DNA from: JBNLBT01 sp050303435
Lineage (GTDB): Bacteria; Pseudomonadota; Gammaproteobacteria; Xanthomonadales; Marinicellaceae
Length of the DNA: 5,105 bases
Reading direction: 5' to 3'
NCBI GenBank assembly: GCA_050303435.1
Contig: JBNLBT010000158.1
Location: 1 to 5,105, forward strand
Position 1 is the stretch's first letter; every line of letters starts with the position of its first letter. This document shows positions 1-4,905 of the stretch, one piece after another. The translations under genes were made by a program, and so were the position numbers. Under the pieces are notes generated by a model, which searched no databases, was not told the origin of the DNA, and saw nothing but the letters and a program-made list of their open reading frames with translations.

Positions 1-71
1 TGGATGCGGGCAAAATCCAGATCAGCGCGTTCGCTGCTGACGCGGTATTGGGTTTCTGTGCTGTTGTGCAT
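1..71 (-). CDS. N-terminal fragment of a probable GNAT-family N-acetyltransferase (cut by window edge)
   Basis: An ATG at 69-71 (minus) opens a frame that stays open to the left edge, giving about 23 residues. The piece ERADLDFARIH resembles the start of small GNAT acetyltransferases, where a D-x-x-x-I-H segment precedes the first helix; the rest of the domain, including the acetyl-CoA loop, lies outside the window. It starts 13 bases after the stop of the cytochrome b561 gene on the same strand with no terminator between them, so it is probably co-transcribed from that gene's promoter. No convincing Shine-Dalgarno sequence precedes the ATG, so translation may depend on the upstream gene. The frame is seen directly; the family call rests on a very short match and is tentative. 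Confidence 0.5.
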   Translation of the reverse strand, partial: MHNSTETQYRVSSERADLDFARI

Positions 72-84
72 GCGCTTTTTCGCG

Positions 85-627
85 TCAGGACCGCTTGCCC
101 GGCAACATGCGTTTCAGGGTGTTGTCTTTAAGCACGTAATGGTGCAGCAAACCGGCCAGCGCGTGCGCACCCAACAGGAAATATCCCGCTTTACCGATCC
201 ATTCGTGCACGTCTTCCACGGTTTCCGCGGTGTCGTGGTCTGGCCCAGTCAAAGGCGGCAGCTCAAGGCCAAAAAATGGAATCGCGTCGCCTTCCGCGCT
301 GAGGATGACCCAGCCGGCCAGTGGCATGGCGATCATGAACACATAGATCAGCAGGTGACCCGCTTTAGCGGCCAGCGCCATCCAACCCGGCGGTTTCGGA
401 TGAATCGGCGGCGTGCGCGTCATCAGCCGCAACAACAAACGCAACCACACCAGCGCAAATACACTCAGACCCAGCATGAAATGCCACTCCTTGAGATTCG
501 CCCGCATGGCGCTGCCGCGCTCAAAACTGCCGCGCAGCTCGATGCACAGATACACCGCAACAAGCAACAGGAACATCAGCCAGTGCAACAGCATTGACCA
601 TCGGTTATAACGCGCATTTTCCAGCAT
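85..627 (-). CDS. Cytochrome b561 family membrane protein (CybB/YceJ-like)
   Basis: A 180-residue integral membrane b-type cytochrome, the usual size for bacterial b561 proteins, which carry two hemes between four transmembrane helices in the inner membrane and pass electrons between quinones and other partners. Four hydrophobic segments lie at about residues 12-30, 48-67, 88-110 and 143-163. Histidines at 15 (LLHW), 49 (EWHF), 141 (DVHEW) and 155 (GAHAL) match in order and spacing the four heme ligands known in E. coli CybB (His13, 46, 137, 151). The P-L-A-G-W turn at 102-106 after helix 3 is also typical. The ATG at 627 lies about 20 bases after the predicted transcription start; its Shine-Dalgarno is weak (GGG about 8 bases upstream). 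It is followed closely by a probable acetyltransferase gene. The physiological electron donor and acceptor cannot be told from sequence. Confidence 0.93.
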   Translation of the reverse strand: MLENARYNRWSMLLHWLMFLLLVAVYLCIELRGSFERGSAMRANLKEWHFMLGLSVFALVWLRLLLRLMTRTPPIHPKPPGWMALAAKAGHLLIYVFMIAMPLAGWVILSAEGDAIPFFGLELPPLTGPDHDTAETVEDVHEWIGKAGYFLLGAHALAGLLHHYVLKDNTLKRMLPGKRS

Positions 628-654
628 GGTAATTGGACCCGGTTAAAAAATCCG

Positions 655-684
655 ATCATATGAGATCAACCGCCGCGCTGTCAA
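655..684 (-). promoter_or_regulatory. Sigma70-type promoter of the cytochrome b561 gene
   Basis: On the minus strand a perfect TTGACA (-35, positions 679-684) is followed after 18 bases by TATGAT (-10, positions 655-660; one mismatch to consensus). Transcription would start near 648, leaving about 20 bases of leader before the ATG at 627. It probably drives both the b561 gene and the partial gene behind it. Confidence 0.75.
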
Positions 685-722
685 TCCATTGCGCGCCGGT
701 GTGTGATCAGCTGAAGGCGGGC

Positions 723-750
723 AAAAAAAAGGCCGGCGCAGCGGCCGGCC
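723..750 (-). terminator. Intrinsic terminator of the M49 peptidase gene
   Basis: Read on the minus strand, GGCCGGC (750-744), a 6-base loop and GCCGGCC (737-731) form a 7-bp all-GC stem followed directly by eight T (730-723). It lies 18 bases beyond the peptidase stop codon, the classic place for a Rho-independent terminator. It also separates the peptidase from the b561 promoter. Confidence 0.9.
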
Positions 751-768
751 TGTCAATGACGGTGGCAA

Positions 769-2400
769 TCAGTGCGTCAGACCCAGCACCTCAATGCCCT
801 GACGGAACACAATGTCCACCGGAATGTTTTCGGCGTTGATGCGCTCAAGCGCGGTGGCCAGCTGATCGCTGATGCGGCCCTTCTGATCCAGCCACTGCTG
901 CACGCCGGCGTAATCGCCGGAACCCTGCAACAACAATATCTTGTTAGACAGGCTCTGCACCGCGGCCGACATGTTGTCCGGATCCACCGAATACAGACCG
1001 GTCTCGGCGTCGTAATTGAAGCCGCCATGATCGGCAAAATAATTGAAGCGCAACAGATTGGCCACGCCGTGCGCGGACGAGGATCCGAACCGCACCGAAC
1101 GGAAGATGCCGGCCATGAAAGTCACGTAGTAATCCATCAACTCGCCTTCTTCCAGCTCACCGATGCGGTGCAGTTGTTCCACCATGAACAGACCGAGGAT
1201 ATCGGCCTTGCCCTCTTCCTGCGCCGAGGCGTGCTCTTTCAGCGCGGTGCGCACCGGGCCGCGGCCGTTGACCGTGTTCTTGATGCCCAGACCGTGCGCC
1301 ACTTCGTGGAACATGGTGTTGGTGAAAAACGCATTGAAGGTGATGTGTTTGCGCTGCTCTGGCACCACCAGCACGTCGGCAATGGGCACCAGGATTTTAT
1401 CGAATTTGGCGCGCATGGCGTTTTTCAGCTGTGAGCGCCGGGTGCCTTTTTGCAGTTGCACCTGCTCATCATTCGGCAGGTTGACGGCAATGGTTTTGCT
1501 GCCGGCGTTGCAGTGGCCGGCGTAGTAAATCACGTCGTAGGCGTTGAGGTCGGAATCGCTGCCCGGCGATTCGGCCTTGAACTGATCCGGCACCGGCAGC
1601 TGTTTCTGCAGCATCGGCAACAAGCGGGTGTAGCGCGCCAGACGCTGTGACCAGGCCTGATCCTTGATCAGCACATAGGCCTCGTAGGCGGTTTTGTAGC
1701 CAAACAACTGATCTTCATAGGTTTCGATGGGACCGATGATCAGGTCAATCGGGTTGTTTTTCATGTCCATCCAGGCCAGATCCGAAGCCATGTACTCGTC
1801 GTTGAGCAAGGCCTCGGCGCGCAGCCGCAGGTACTCGGCAAACTGCGCGTCTTCCGCCAGCGCGGCGGCCTGACGCAACAACGACGCGGCCTCAAACACC
1901 TGCGGCCAGTAGGCTTCGTGATACGGCACCGTGACCACCTCACCGGCGGCGTTGCGCTTGAGCAGGGTGTACAGGCCGGCTTTGTCGGGCAACGCCAGGG
2001 ACTCAAATTCCGCTTTGCTCATGTCGGCGGGATAAAACTGCGCGCCCAGCGGCTTGGGTCCGTAGGCCGGGCTCACCGGTGCATCGCCGTTGAGGCGATC
2101 CCAGGGGCCGTAATTGACTTCAATCAGCGCACGCAAGGCGGGATCTTCGACGCCTTCCAGCAGCGCTTGCGGCGCGCCGTACGATTGCTGCCAGAACAAC
2201 TGGTCCATGATTTCGGCCGCTTCAATCAACAGCACCAGCATGTCGCGCTGACGCTCGGACAGGTGCGACAAATCGGTGTTCAGGGTGAATTCGGCGTACT
2301 GCGGCAACAGCGCCGCGTCCTGCGCATCGCGCGGGCCTTTTTGTGCACAACCGGCCATCAATGCCAGCGCCAACAGTGCCAGCAGGGGTTTGTTTTTCAT
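769..2400 (-). CDS. Lipoprotein zinc metallopeptidase, M49 (dipeptidyl-peptidase III-like) family
   Basis: A 543-residue predicted envelope lipoprotein. Residues 1-18 form a lipoprotein signal: KNK, a hydrophobic stretch, then M-A-G-C with Cys18 as the lipidation site; Ala at +2 suggests outer-membrane sorting. The zinc site is HEVAH at 365-369 (ligands His365 and His369, catalytic Glu366), with the third ligand probably Glu396 in EEGKAD (395-400), the counterpart of EECRAE in dipeptidyl-peptidase III. M49 enzymes usually remove N-terminal dipeptides and carry a six-residue HEXXGH; this one has the five-residue HEXXH. The bacterial proteins of this type are shorter than the roughly 700-residue eukaryotic enzyme, consistent with the length here. 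I chose the ATG at 2400 because GAGG sits 8-9 bases upstream and it begins the signal peptide directly; a TTG at 2415 would add five residues and overlap the Shine-Dalgarno. It is followed by its own terminator. The natural substrate is unknown; dipeptidyl activity is inferred from the family. Confidence 0.85.
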   Translation of the reverse strand: MKNKPLLALLALALMAGCAQKGPRDAQDAALLPQYAEFTLNTDLSHLSERQRDMLVLLIEAAEIMDQLFWQQSYGAPQALLEGVEDPALRALIEVNYGPWDRLNGDAPVSPAYGPKPLGAQFYPADMSKAEFESLALPDKAGLYTLLKRNAAGEVVTVPYHEAYWPQVFEAASLLRQAAALAEDAQFAEYLRLRAEALLNDEYMASDLAWMDMKNNPIDLIIGPIETYEDQLFGYKTAYEAYVLIKDQAWSQRLARYTRLLPMLQKQLPVPDQFKAESPGSDSDLNAYDVIYYAGHCNAGSKTIAVNLPNDEQVQLQKGTRRSQLKNAMRAKFDKILVPIADVLVVPEQRKHITFNAFFTNTMFHEVAHGLGIKNTVNGRGPVRTALKEHASAQEEGKADILGLFMVEQLHRIGELEEGELMDYYVTFMAGIFRSVRFGSSSAHGVANLLRFNYFADHGGFNYDAETGLYSVDPDNMSAAVQSLSNKILLLQGSGDYAGVQQWLDQKGRISDQLATALERINAENIPVDIVFRQGIEVLGLTH

Positions 2401-2408
2401 GCTTGAAT

Positions 2409-2433
2409 TCCTCAATCAAATCACCGCATTATA
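2409..2433 (-). promoter_or_regulatory. -10 box and ribosome binding site of the M49 peptidase gene
   Basis: The minus strand carries a perfect TATAAT at 2433-2428, giving a start near 2421 and a leader of about 21 bases. No recognisable -35 lies 16-18 bases upstream, so an activator may help or the promoter may be weak. GAGGA at about 2413-2409 is the Shine-Dalgarno for the ATG at 2400. Confidence 0.55.
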
Positions 2434-2470
2434 GGTGAAATGCGTCATCGGCGCGACCGCCGTCAGCGGC

Positions 2471-2492
2471 AAACATTTCACACGCAATGTTT
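2471..2492. repeat. AT-rich inverted repeat between the GNAT and peptidase genes
   Basis: AAACATT (2471-2477) and AATGTTT (2486-2492) are perfect 7-base inverted arms with an 8-base loop. The element starts 14 bases beyond the GNAT stop and about 38 bases upstream of the peptidase -10 box. It could be a weak terminator of the GNAT transcript (A-run before, TTT inside the arm) or an operator for the peptidase. The stem is AT-rich and lacks a long T-run, so neither role is certain. Confidence 0.35.
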
Positions 2493-2505
2493 TTAGTTGC
2501 GCGGG

Positions 2506-2979
2506 TCAATCCACCAGATCACGGGCAAAGCACAGACTCAACTCGGCGTCCTCATACGGCGGAAATTTATCAATCGGCGCGTATCCACGGCGCCGGTAAA
2601 AAGCCACCGCCTCGGTTTGCCGGCGGCCGGTTTCCAACACGCAGCGCGTGCGGCCCAACTCCACCGCCCACGTTTCCAGCGCCGCCAGCACCCGCCCGGC
2701 CACGCCCATGCGGCGCGCCGCCTCATCCACGTACATGCGCTTGATCTCGATGACATCCTCGCCGCGCGGCTTGAATGCACCGCACCCCACCGCGCGTTCA
2801 CCCTGGAAGGCCAGCACCACGTTGCGGATGTCCTCAATTTGATTGTACTGGTCATAAAAAGCGTGATCGGCGCCGTCCTTAACGGCCAGATAGGCATCCA
2901 GTTTGCGCACCAGACGAACAAACTCAGGGTGCGTCGAATCGCAACGCAACAAATGAATTTCGGGGCTTTTATCAGACAT
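2506..2979 (-). CDS. GNAT family N-acetyltransferase
   Basis: A 157-residue single-domain protein of typical GNAT length that would transfer an acetyl group from acetyl-CoA to an amine; the substrate is not evident. The central strand VGCGAF (64-69) leads to IEIKRMYVDEAARRMGVAGRVL, where R89-R90-M91-G92-V93-A94 fits the R/Q-x-x-G-x-G/A loop that binds the CoA pyrophosphate. The C-terminal EAVAFYRRRGY (124-133) is the usual A-x-x-F-Y-x-x-x-G-[FY] helix-turn that contacts CoA. The ATG at 2979 is chosen because residues before it in the same frame (up to 3069) are Cys/His-rich, non-GNAT-like and overlap the predicted promoter. No clear Shine-Dalgarno precedes it. It is transcribed divergently from the secreted hydrolase gene and in the same direction as the M49 peptidase, which has its own -10 box. 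Confidence 0.9.
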   Translation of the reverse strand: MSDKSPEIHLLRCDSTHPEFVRLVRKLDAYLAVKDGADHAFYDQYNQIEDIRNVVLAFQGERAVGCGAFKPRGEDVIEIKRMYVDEAARRMGVAGRVLAALETWAVELGRTRCVLETGRRQTEAVAFYRRRGYAPIDKFPPYEDAELSLCFARDLVD

Positions 2980-3005
2980 GAATGATTCGGGCGTATGAAA
3001 TCGGC

Positions 3006-3035
3006 AGTGTAGCACGCCGCTGTGTGCGATGCCAG
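3006..3035 (-). promoter_or_regulatory. Extended -10 promoter of the GNAT gene
   Basis: On the minus strand TACACT (3011-3006) is preceded by TGC, making an extended -10 (TGnTACACT). CTGGCA (3035-3030), a 4/6 match to TTGACA, lies 18 bases upstream. Transcription would begin near 2999, about 20 bases before the ATG at 2979, the same short-leader layout as the b561 and peptidase genes. Confidence 0.5.
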
Positions 3036-3100
3036 CGCATCCACACCGGGCCGATGTGCTTAAATGCACCGAAGGTGTAACCTCAACGGCCCGCGCTGAC

Positions 3101-3106
3101 TATACA
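3101..3106 (+). promoter_or_regulatory. Possible -10 box of the hydrolase gene
   Basis: TATACA matches 4 of 6 consensus positions, and I see no good -35 at 16-18 bases upstream. If used, transcription would start near 3113, that is at or after the ATG at 3112, which would favour a start codon inside the annotated frame (TTG 3181 or GTG 3190). Confidence 0.3.
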
Positions 3107-3111
3107 TCTGC

Positions 3112-4176
3112 ATGCGATGCAATGCACCACCCCATCCGGCCGTCGGTCAAGGCAGCGGCAACGCGGCGCTCAAGCCCCGTTTGCGCCGTGTGTTGTGCCG
3201 TTTGTGGCCGCTCATCGCCGGTCTGACGTTCGCCGCCATCGATGCCCGCGCCCAGACCAGTGCCGAAGTCATCGCCTGCGTGGACGCCGGTTGGCAACAT
3301 GAAACCCTGATAATGGACAGCCGCTTGCGCTCATTTTTATGGCGCGCGCCGCCGGGCGCCTGGCGCCAGGGGGCGCTACTGATTCTGCACGGCGGCGGCG
3401 GATACGCGCACCAGTGGTGCCACCCCCAACACCCCGTGCTCATCTCCCAGGTGCAGTTCGCGCAACAGGCCCTGGATGCCGGCTTCGCGGTCTTTTTATT
3501 GCAATCGGCCACCGATGTGCGTGACCGGGAGGGCCGTTTGTGCGGGCAGGTGTGGGACGATGAAGTGCGCGCACGCCGCAATCTGGATTTGCCCTACCTT
3601 GATTACATCATGCATAAACTCATCCCCGCCATCCGACCGCGCGCCTCCGCCCACGCTCTGTTTATGACCGGTCTGTCTTCCGGAGGTTACATGGCGCTGC
3701 GCGCCGCCACCCATTTTCCTGCCAGCCTCACCGCAGTGGCACCCGTCTCCAGTGGCAACCCCTATGGCTGGCACCGCCAATGCGTGCCCGGCCCCAATGA
3801 CCGGGACAACGTGCACGGCGCCGGGTATGACAACGAAACCGGACTGCCCATCAGTGTGCCGCAGGCCTGCGCGGCGCAAAGCTTCGCTCAGGAACGGCCA
3901 TGGGACGGTGTGAGCTCTGACATCAAAGCGTCTTTTCTCATGCTGCATCACCGCCACGACGGCATCAATGATTACTCCTGTCACCTCAAGGCAGTGCGCC
4001 GCTTGCGCGATCACGGCCACGAAGTGGTCACCGCTGTGCTGCAGGGCGTGCCCATTCGATCCCTGCGCAACCACCTGTGGTTCAGTGCCTACAATCAACC
4101 CATACTGTTGCACATGATGCAGCGTTCCAATCGGCACAAGGCCGCAACCTTTGCACCTCAACTGCGCGACGATTGA
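3112..4176 (+). CDS. Secreted alpha/beta hydrolase, PHB depolymerase/feruloyl esterase-like (LpqC-type)
   Basis: Up to 354 residues. Residues 24-47 form a standard signal peptide (RLRRVLCR, hydrophobic WPLIAGLTFAAI, then ARA before Gln48), so the enzyme probably acts in the periplasm or outside. LILHGGGGY (90-98) is the oxyanion-hole strand and turn. The nucleophile elbow is G187-L-S189-S-G191 with Ser189 catalytic. Asp283 in HHRHDGINDY is the likely acid and His321 in NHLW the likely base, the order expected for the fold. Six or more cysteines in the mature part (103, 144, 224, 253, 290) suggest disulfides. Members of this esterase group cleave polyesters such as PHB or phenolic esters of plant polymers; the substrate here is open. 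The start is uncertain: with ATG at 3112 the signal has a 23-residue polar lead, and a TATACA box lies only 5 bases upstream. TTG at 3181 or GTG at 3190 would give a normal 24- or 21-residue signal. Transcribed divergently from the GNAT gene. Confidence 0.83.
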   Translation: MRCNAPPHPAVGQGSGNAALKPRLRRVLCRLWPLIAGLTFAAIDARAQTSAEVIACVDAGWQHETLIMDSRLRSFLWRAPPGAWRQGALLILHGGGGYAHQWCHPQHPVLISQVQFAQQALDAGFAVFLLQSATDVRDREGRLCGQVWDDEVRARRNLDLPYLDYIMHKLIPAIRPRASAHALFMTGLSSGGYMALRAATHFPASLTAVAPVSSGNPYGWHRQCVPGPNDRDNVHGAGYDNETGLPISVPQACAAQSFAQERPWDGVSSDIKASFLMLHHRHDGINDYSCHLKAVRRLRDHGHEVVTAVLQGVPIRSLRNHLWFSAYNQPILLHMMQRSNRHKAATFAPQLRDD

Positions 4177-4224
4177 TCAACCGGTTCGGCCGCCTCAACA
4201 GCCATTGCGCATTCAATTGCCCTG

Positions 4225-4242
4225 AAAAAGCATGACTTTTTT
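4225..4242 (+). terminator. Weak candidate terminator after the hydrolase gene
   Basis: AAAAAG (4225-4230), loop CATGA, and CTTTTT (4236-4241) form a 6-bp stem of mostly A-T pairs whose T-rich arm ends in a further T. It lies about 50 bases after the hydrolase stop. The low GC content of the stem makes efficient termination doubtful. Confidence 0.3.
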
Positions 4243-4367
4243 CTGTGCCAGCGCGCCGTTGCGGGTGCACCGAGCGGGATTTGCTTGGTTATTTTTACCC
4301 CGCGCGTGCCCAGAGAATGCGCCCGTAAGCATTCGGTAAGAAAACACAAGGTGCGCGTCAGGACTTC

Positions 4368-4381
4368 CGCCGGCGCCGGCG
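4368..4381. repeat. Perfect 14-base GC palindrome upstream of the small Cys-rich gene
   Basis: CGCCGGCGCCGGCG equals its own reverse complement. It ends immediately before CACAAT (4382-4387), the best -10 candidate for the small gene, so it would fall in the promoter spacer. An operator role is possible but is inference from position only; GC-rich DNA also produces such palindromes by chance. Confidence 0.4.
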
Positions 4382-4397
4382 CACAATGGAAGCGTGG

Positions 4398-4439
4398 ACG
4401 GCGCACTACGCCGTTCACCGGCCCGCCACCGCGGCGGGC
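4398..4439 (+). promoter_or_regulatory. Two tandem hairpins in the leader of the small Cys-rich gene
   Basis: The first hairpin is ACGGCG (4398-4403), loop CACTA, CGCCGT (4409-4414). The second is GCCCGCC (4421-4427), loop ACCGC, GGCGGGC (4433-4439). Both stems are perfect with 5-base loops and end 21 bases before the AGGAGG site. Neither has a T-run, so they are not ordinary terminators. They may stabilise the mRNA or keep the ribosome site open; the function is not known. Confidence 0.45.
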
Positions 4440-4460
4440 GCAACCCATCCATTTAAACTC

Positions 4461-4466
4461 AGGAGG
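4461..4466 (+). promoter_or_regulatory. Strong Shine-Dalgarno AGGAGG
   Basis: A full AGGAGG six bases before the ATG at 4473. It is the best ribosome site in the window and fixes the start of the small Cys-rich gene, ruling out the in-frame ATG at 4386. Confidence 0.9.
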
Positions 4467-4472
4467 AATACC

Positions 4473-4826
4473 ATGTCAGACGTACCCAGTTTTTCAGAAG
4501 ACGCTGTGCAGGCAGCGATCAAGACCGCTCAAGACCACTACAATCAGGCGGCCCGGCAAACCGCCAGTGGCGCCCTTTCCCATGACGACGGCCACCTGGC
4601 CCTGCTGTCCGAATGCATTTCAGTGGACGTGGAAAACGGCAAAGTGTGCATCAAGCTGCCGCTCGGCATCGGCAAGGTGTGCATCCCCATCCCGGTCAAG
4701 TACAACGGCCAGGTGGCGCAGGCCTGCCTGCACACCTGCACCACCTTCGGCATCCCCACGGGCGTCAAGGTGACCGTCAGCATCGCCGGCATTCGCGTGG
4801 TGAAAAAGACCTTTGGCAAATGCTGA
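4473..4826 (+). CDS. Small six-cysteine protein of unknown function
   Basis: A 117-residue protein I cannot assign to a named family. No signal peptide or transmembrane helix is visible. Residues 1-46 are polar, acidic and likely helical (SEDAVQAAIKTAQDHYNQAARQ). From residue 48 on it is beta-like and hydrophobic, with alternating patterns (VCIKLPL, VCIPIPV, GVKVTVSIAGIRVV), and it contains all six cysteines at 48, 59, 70, 85, 89 and 117, the last being the C-terminal residue. GKVCIKLP (56-63) and GKVCIPIP (67-74) form an 11-residue-period repeat, and C85-L-H-T-C89 is a CxxxC motif. The two-part layout could suit a small beta-structured protein with an N-terminal helical arm, a metal or redox protein, or a leader-plus-core peptide precursor; no modifying enzyme lies nearby to support the last. 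The perfect Shine-Dalgarno, structured leader and own terminator suggest a well-expressed single-gene unit. That it is real is well supported; its role is not. Confidence 0.85.
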   Translation: MSDVPSFSEDAVQAAIKTAQDHYNQAARQTASGALSHDDGHLALLSECISVDVENGKVCIKLPLGIGKVCIPIPVKYNGQVAQACLHTCTTFGIPTGVKVTVSIAGIRVVKKTFGKC

Positions 4827-4833
4827 AACATTG

Positions 4834-4871
4834 AAATCCTGACATTTGTAAGGATTTATTGACACATGTAA
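4834..4871. repeat. Paired TGACA-N2-TGTAA dyads and overlapping inverted repeat behind the small gene
   Basis: TGACATTTGTAA (4840-4851) and TGACACATGTAA (4860-4871) match at 10 of 12 positions and are offset by exactly 20 bases, about two helical turns. Each half is an imperfect dyad (TGACA against TTACA). An inverted pair AAATCCT (4834-4840) and AGGATTT (4851-4857) encloses the first copy with a 10-base loop. The block lies between the stop codon and the terminator. Confidence 0.5.
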
Positions 4872-4875
4872 AGCA

Positions 4876-4905
4876 GGGCGGGCCGGTGTACGGCCTGCCC
4901 TTTTT
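4876..4905 (+). terminator. Intrinsic terminator of the small Cys-rich gene
   Basis: GGGCGGGCCG (4876-4885), loop GTGTA, and CGGCCTGCCC (4891-4900) pair over 10 bp with one G-U, followed by TTTTT (4901-4905). It begins 49 bases after the stop codon at 4824-4826 and is a strong Rho-independent terminator for the plus strand. Confidence 0.92.

Larger units (their letters stand above)
4177..4472. other. Noncoding region between hydrolase and small Cys-rich gene, rich in inverted repeats
   Basis: About 296 bases with no credible gene on either strand. It begins with two overlapping palindromes, TTGATCAA (4173-4180, containing the hydrolase stop) and AACCGGTT (4179-4186). An A/T stem at 4225-4242, a GAATGC/GCATTC dyad (4315-4334), a 14-base palindrome (4368-4381) and two hairpins (4398-4414, 4421-4439) follow. 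The last three sit just upstream of a strong ribosome binding site and probably include promoter and leader of the small gene. No consensus promoter is clear; CACAAT at 4382-4387 is the best -10 candidate, without a good -35. Confidence 0.6.

Noticed and set aside
4..597. Plus-strand open frame of 197 codons
   Set aside because: It is antisense to the cytochrome b561 gene, is rich in Gln, His and Arg, and has no ribosome site; b561 heme ligands and helices clearly support the other strand.
772..1434. Plus-strand open frame of 220 codons, with others at 1163-1525 and 1918-2406
   Set aside because: All are mirror frames of the M49 peptidase, which carries a lipoprotein signal, zinc motif, ribosome site and terminator on the minus strand.
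2980..3069. N-terminal extension of the GNAT gene to an ATG at 3069
   Set aside because: The added 30 residues are not GNAT-like and overlap the extended -10 promoter at 3006-3035.
3496..4161. Minus-strand open frame of 221 codons opposite the hydrolase
   Set aside because: The hydrolase on the plus strand has the catalytic triad and signal peptide; the antisense frame has no recognisable domain.
4158..4452. Minus-strand open frames of 96 and 79 codons between the hydrolase and the small gene
   Set aside because: They have no ribosome site, no domain and arginine/proline-rich composition typical of chance frames in GC-rich DNA.
4386..4472. In-frame ATG at 4386 as start of the small Cys-rich protein
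   Set aside because: The frame would run through both leader hairpins and the AGGAGG site; the ATG at 4473 has ideal spacing to that site.
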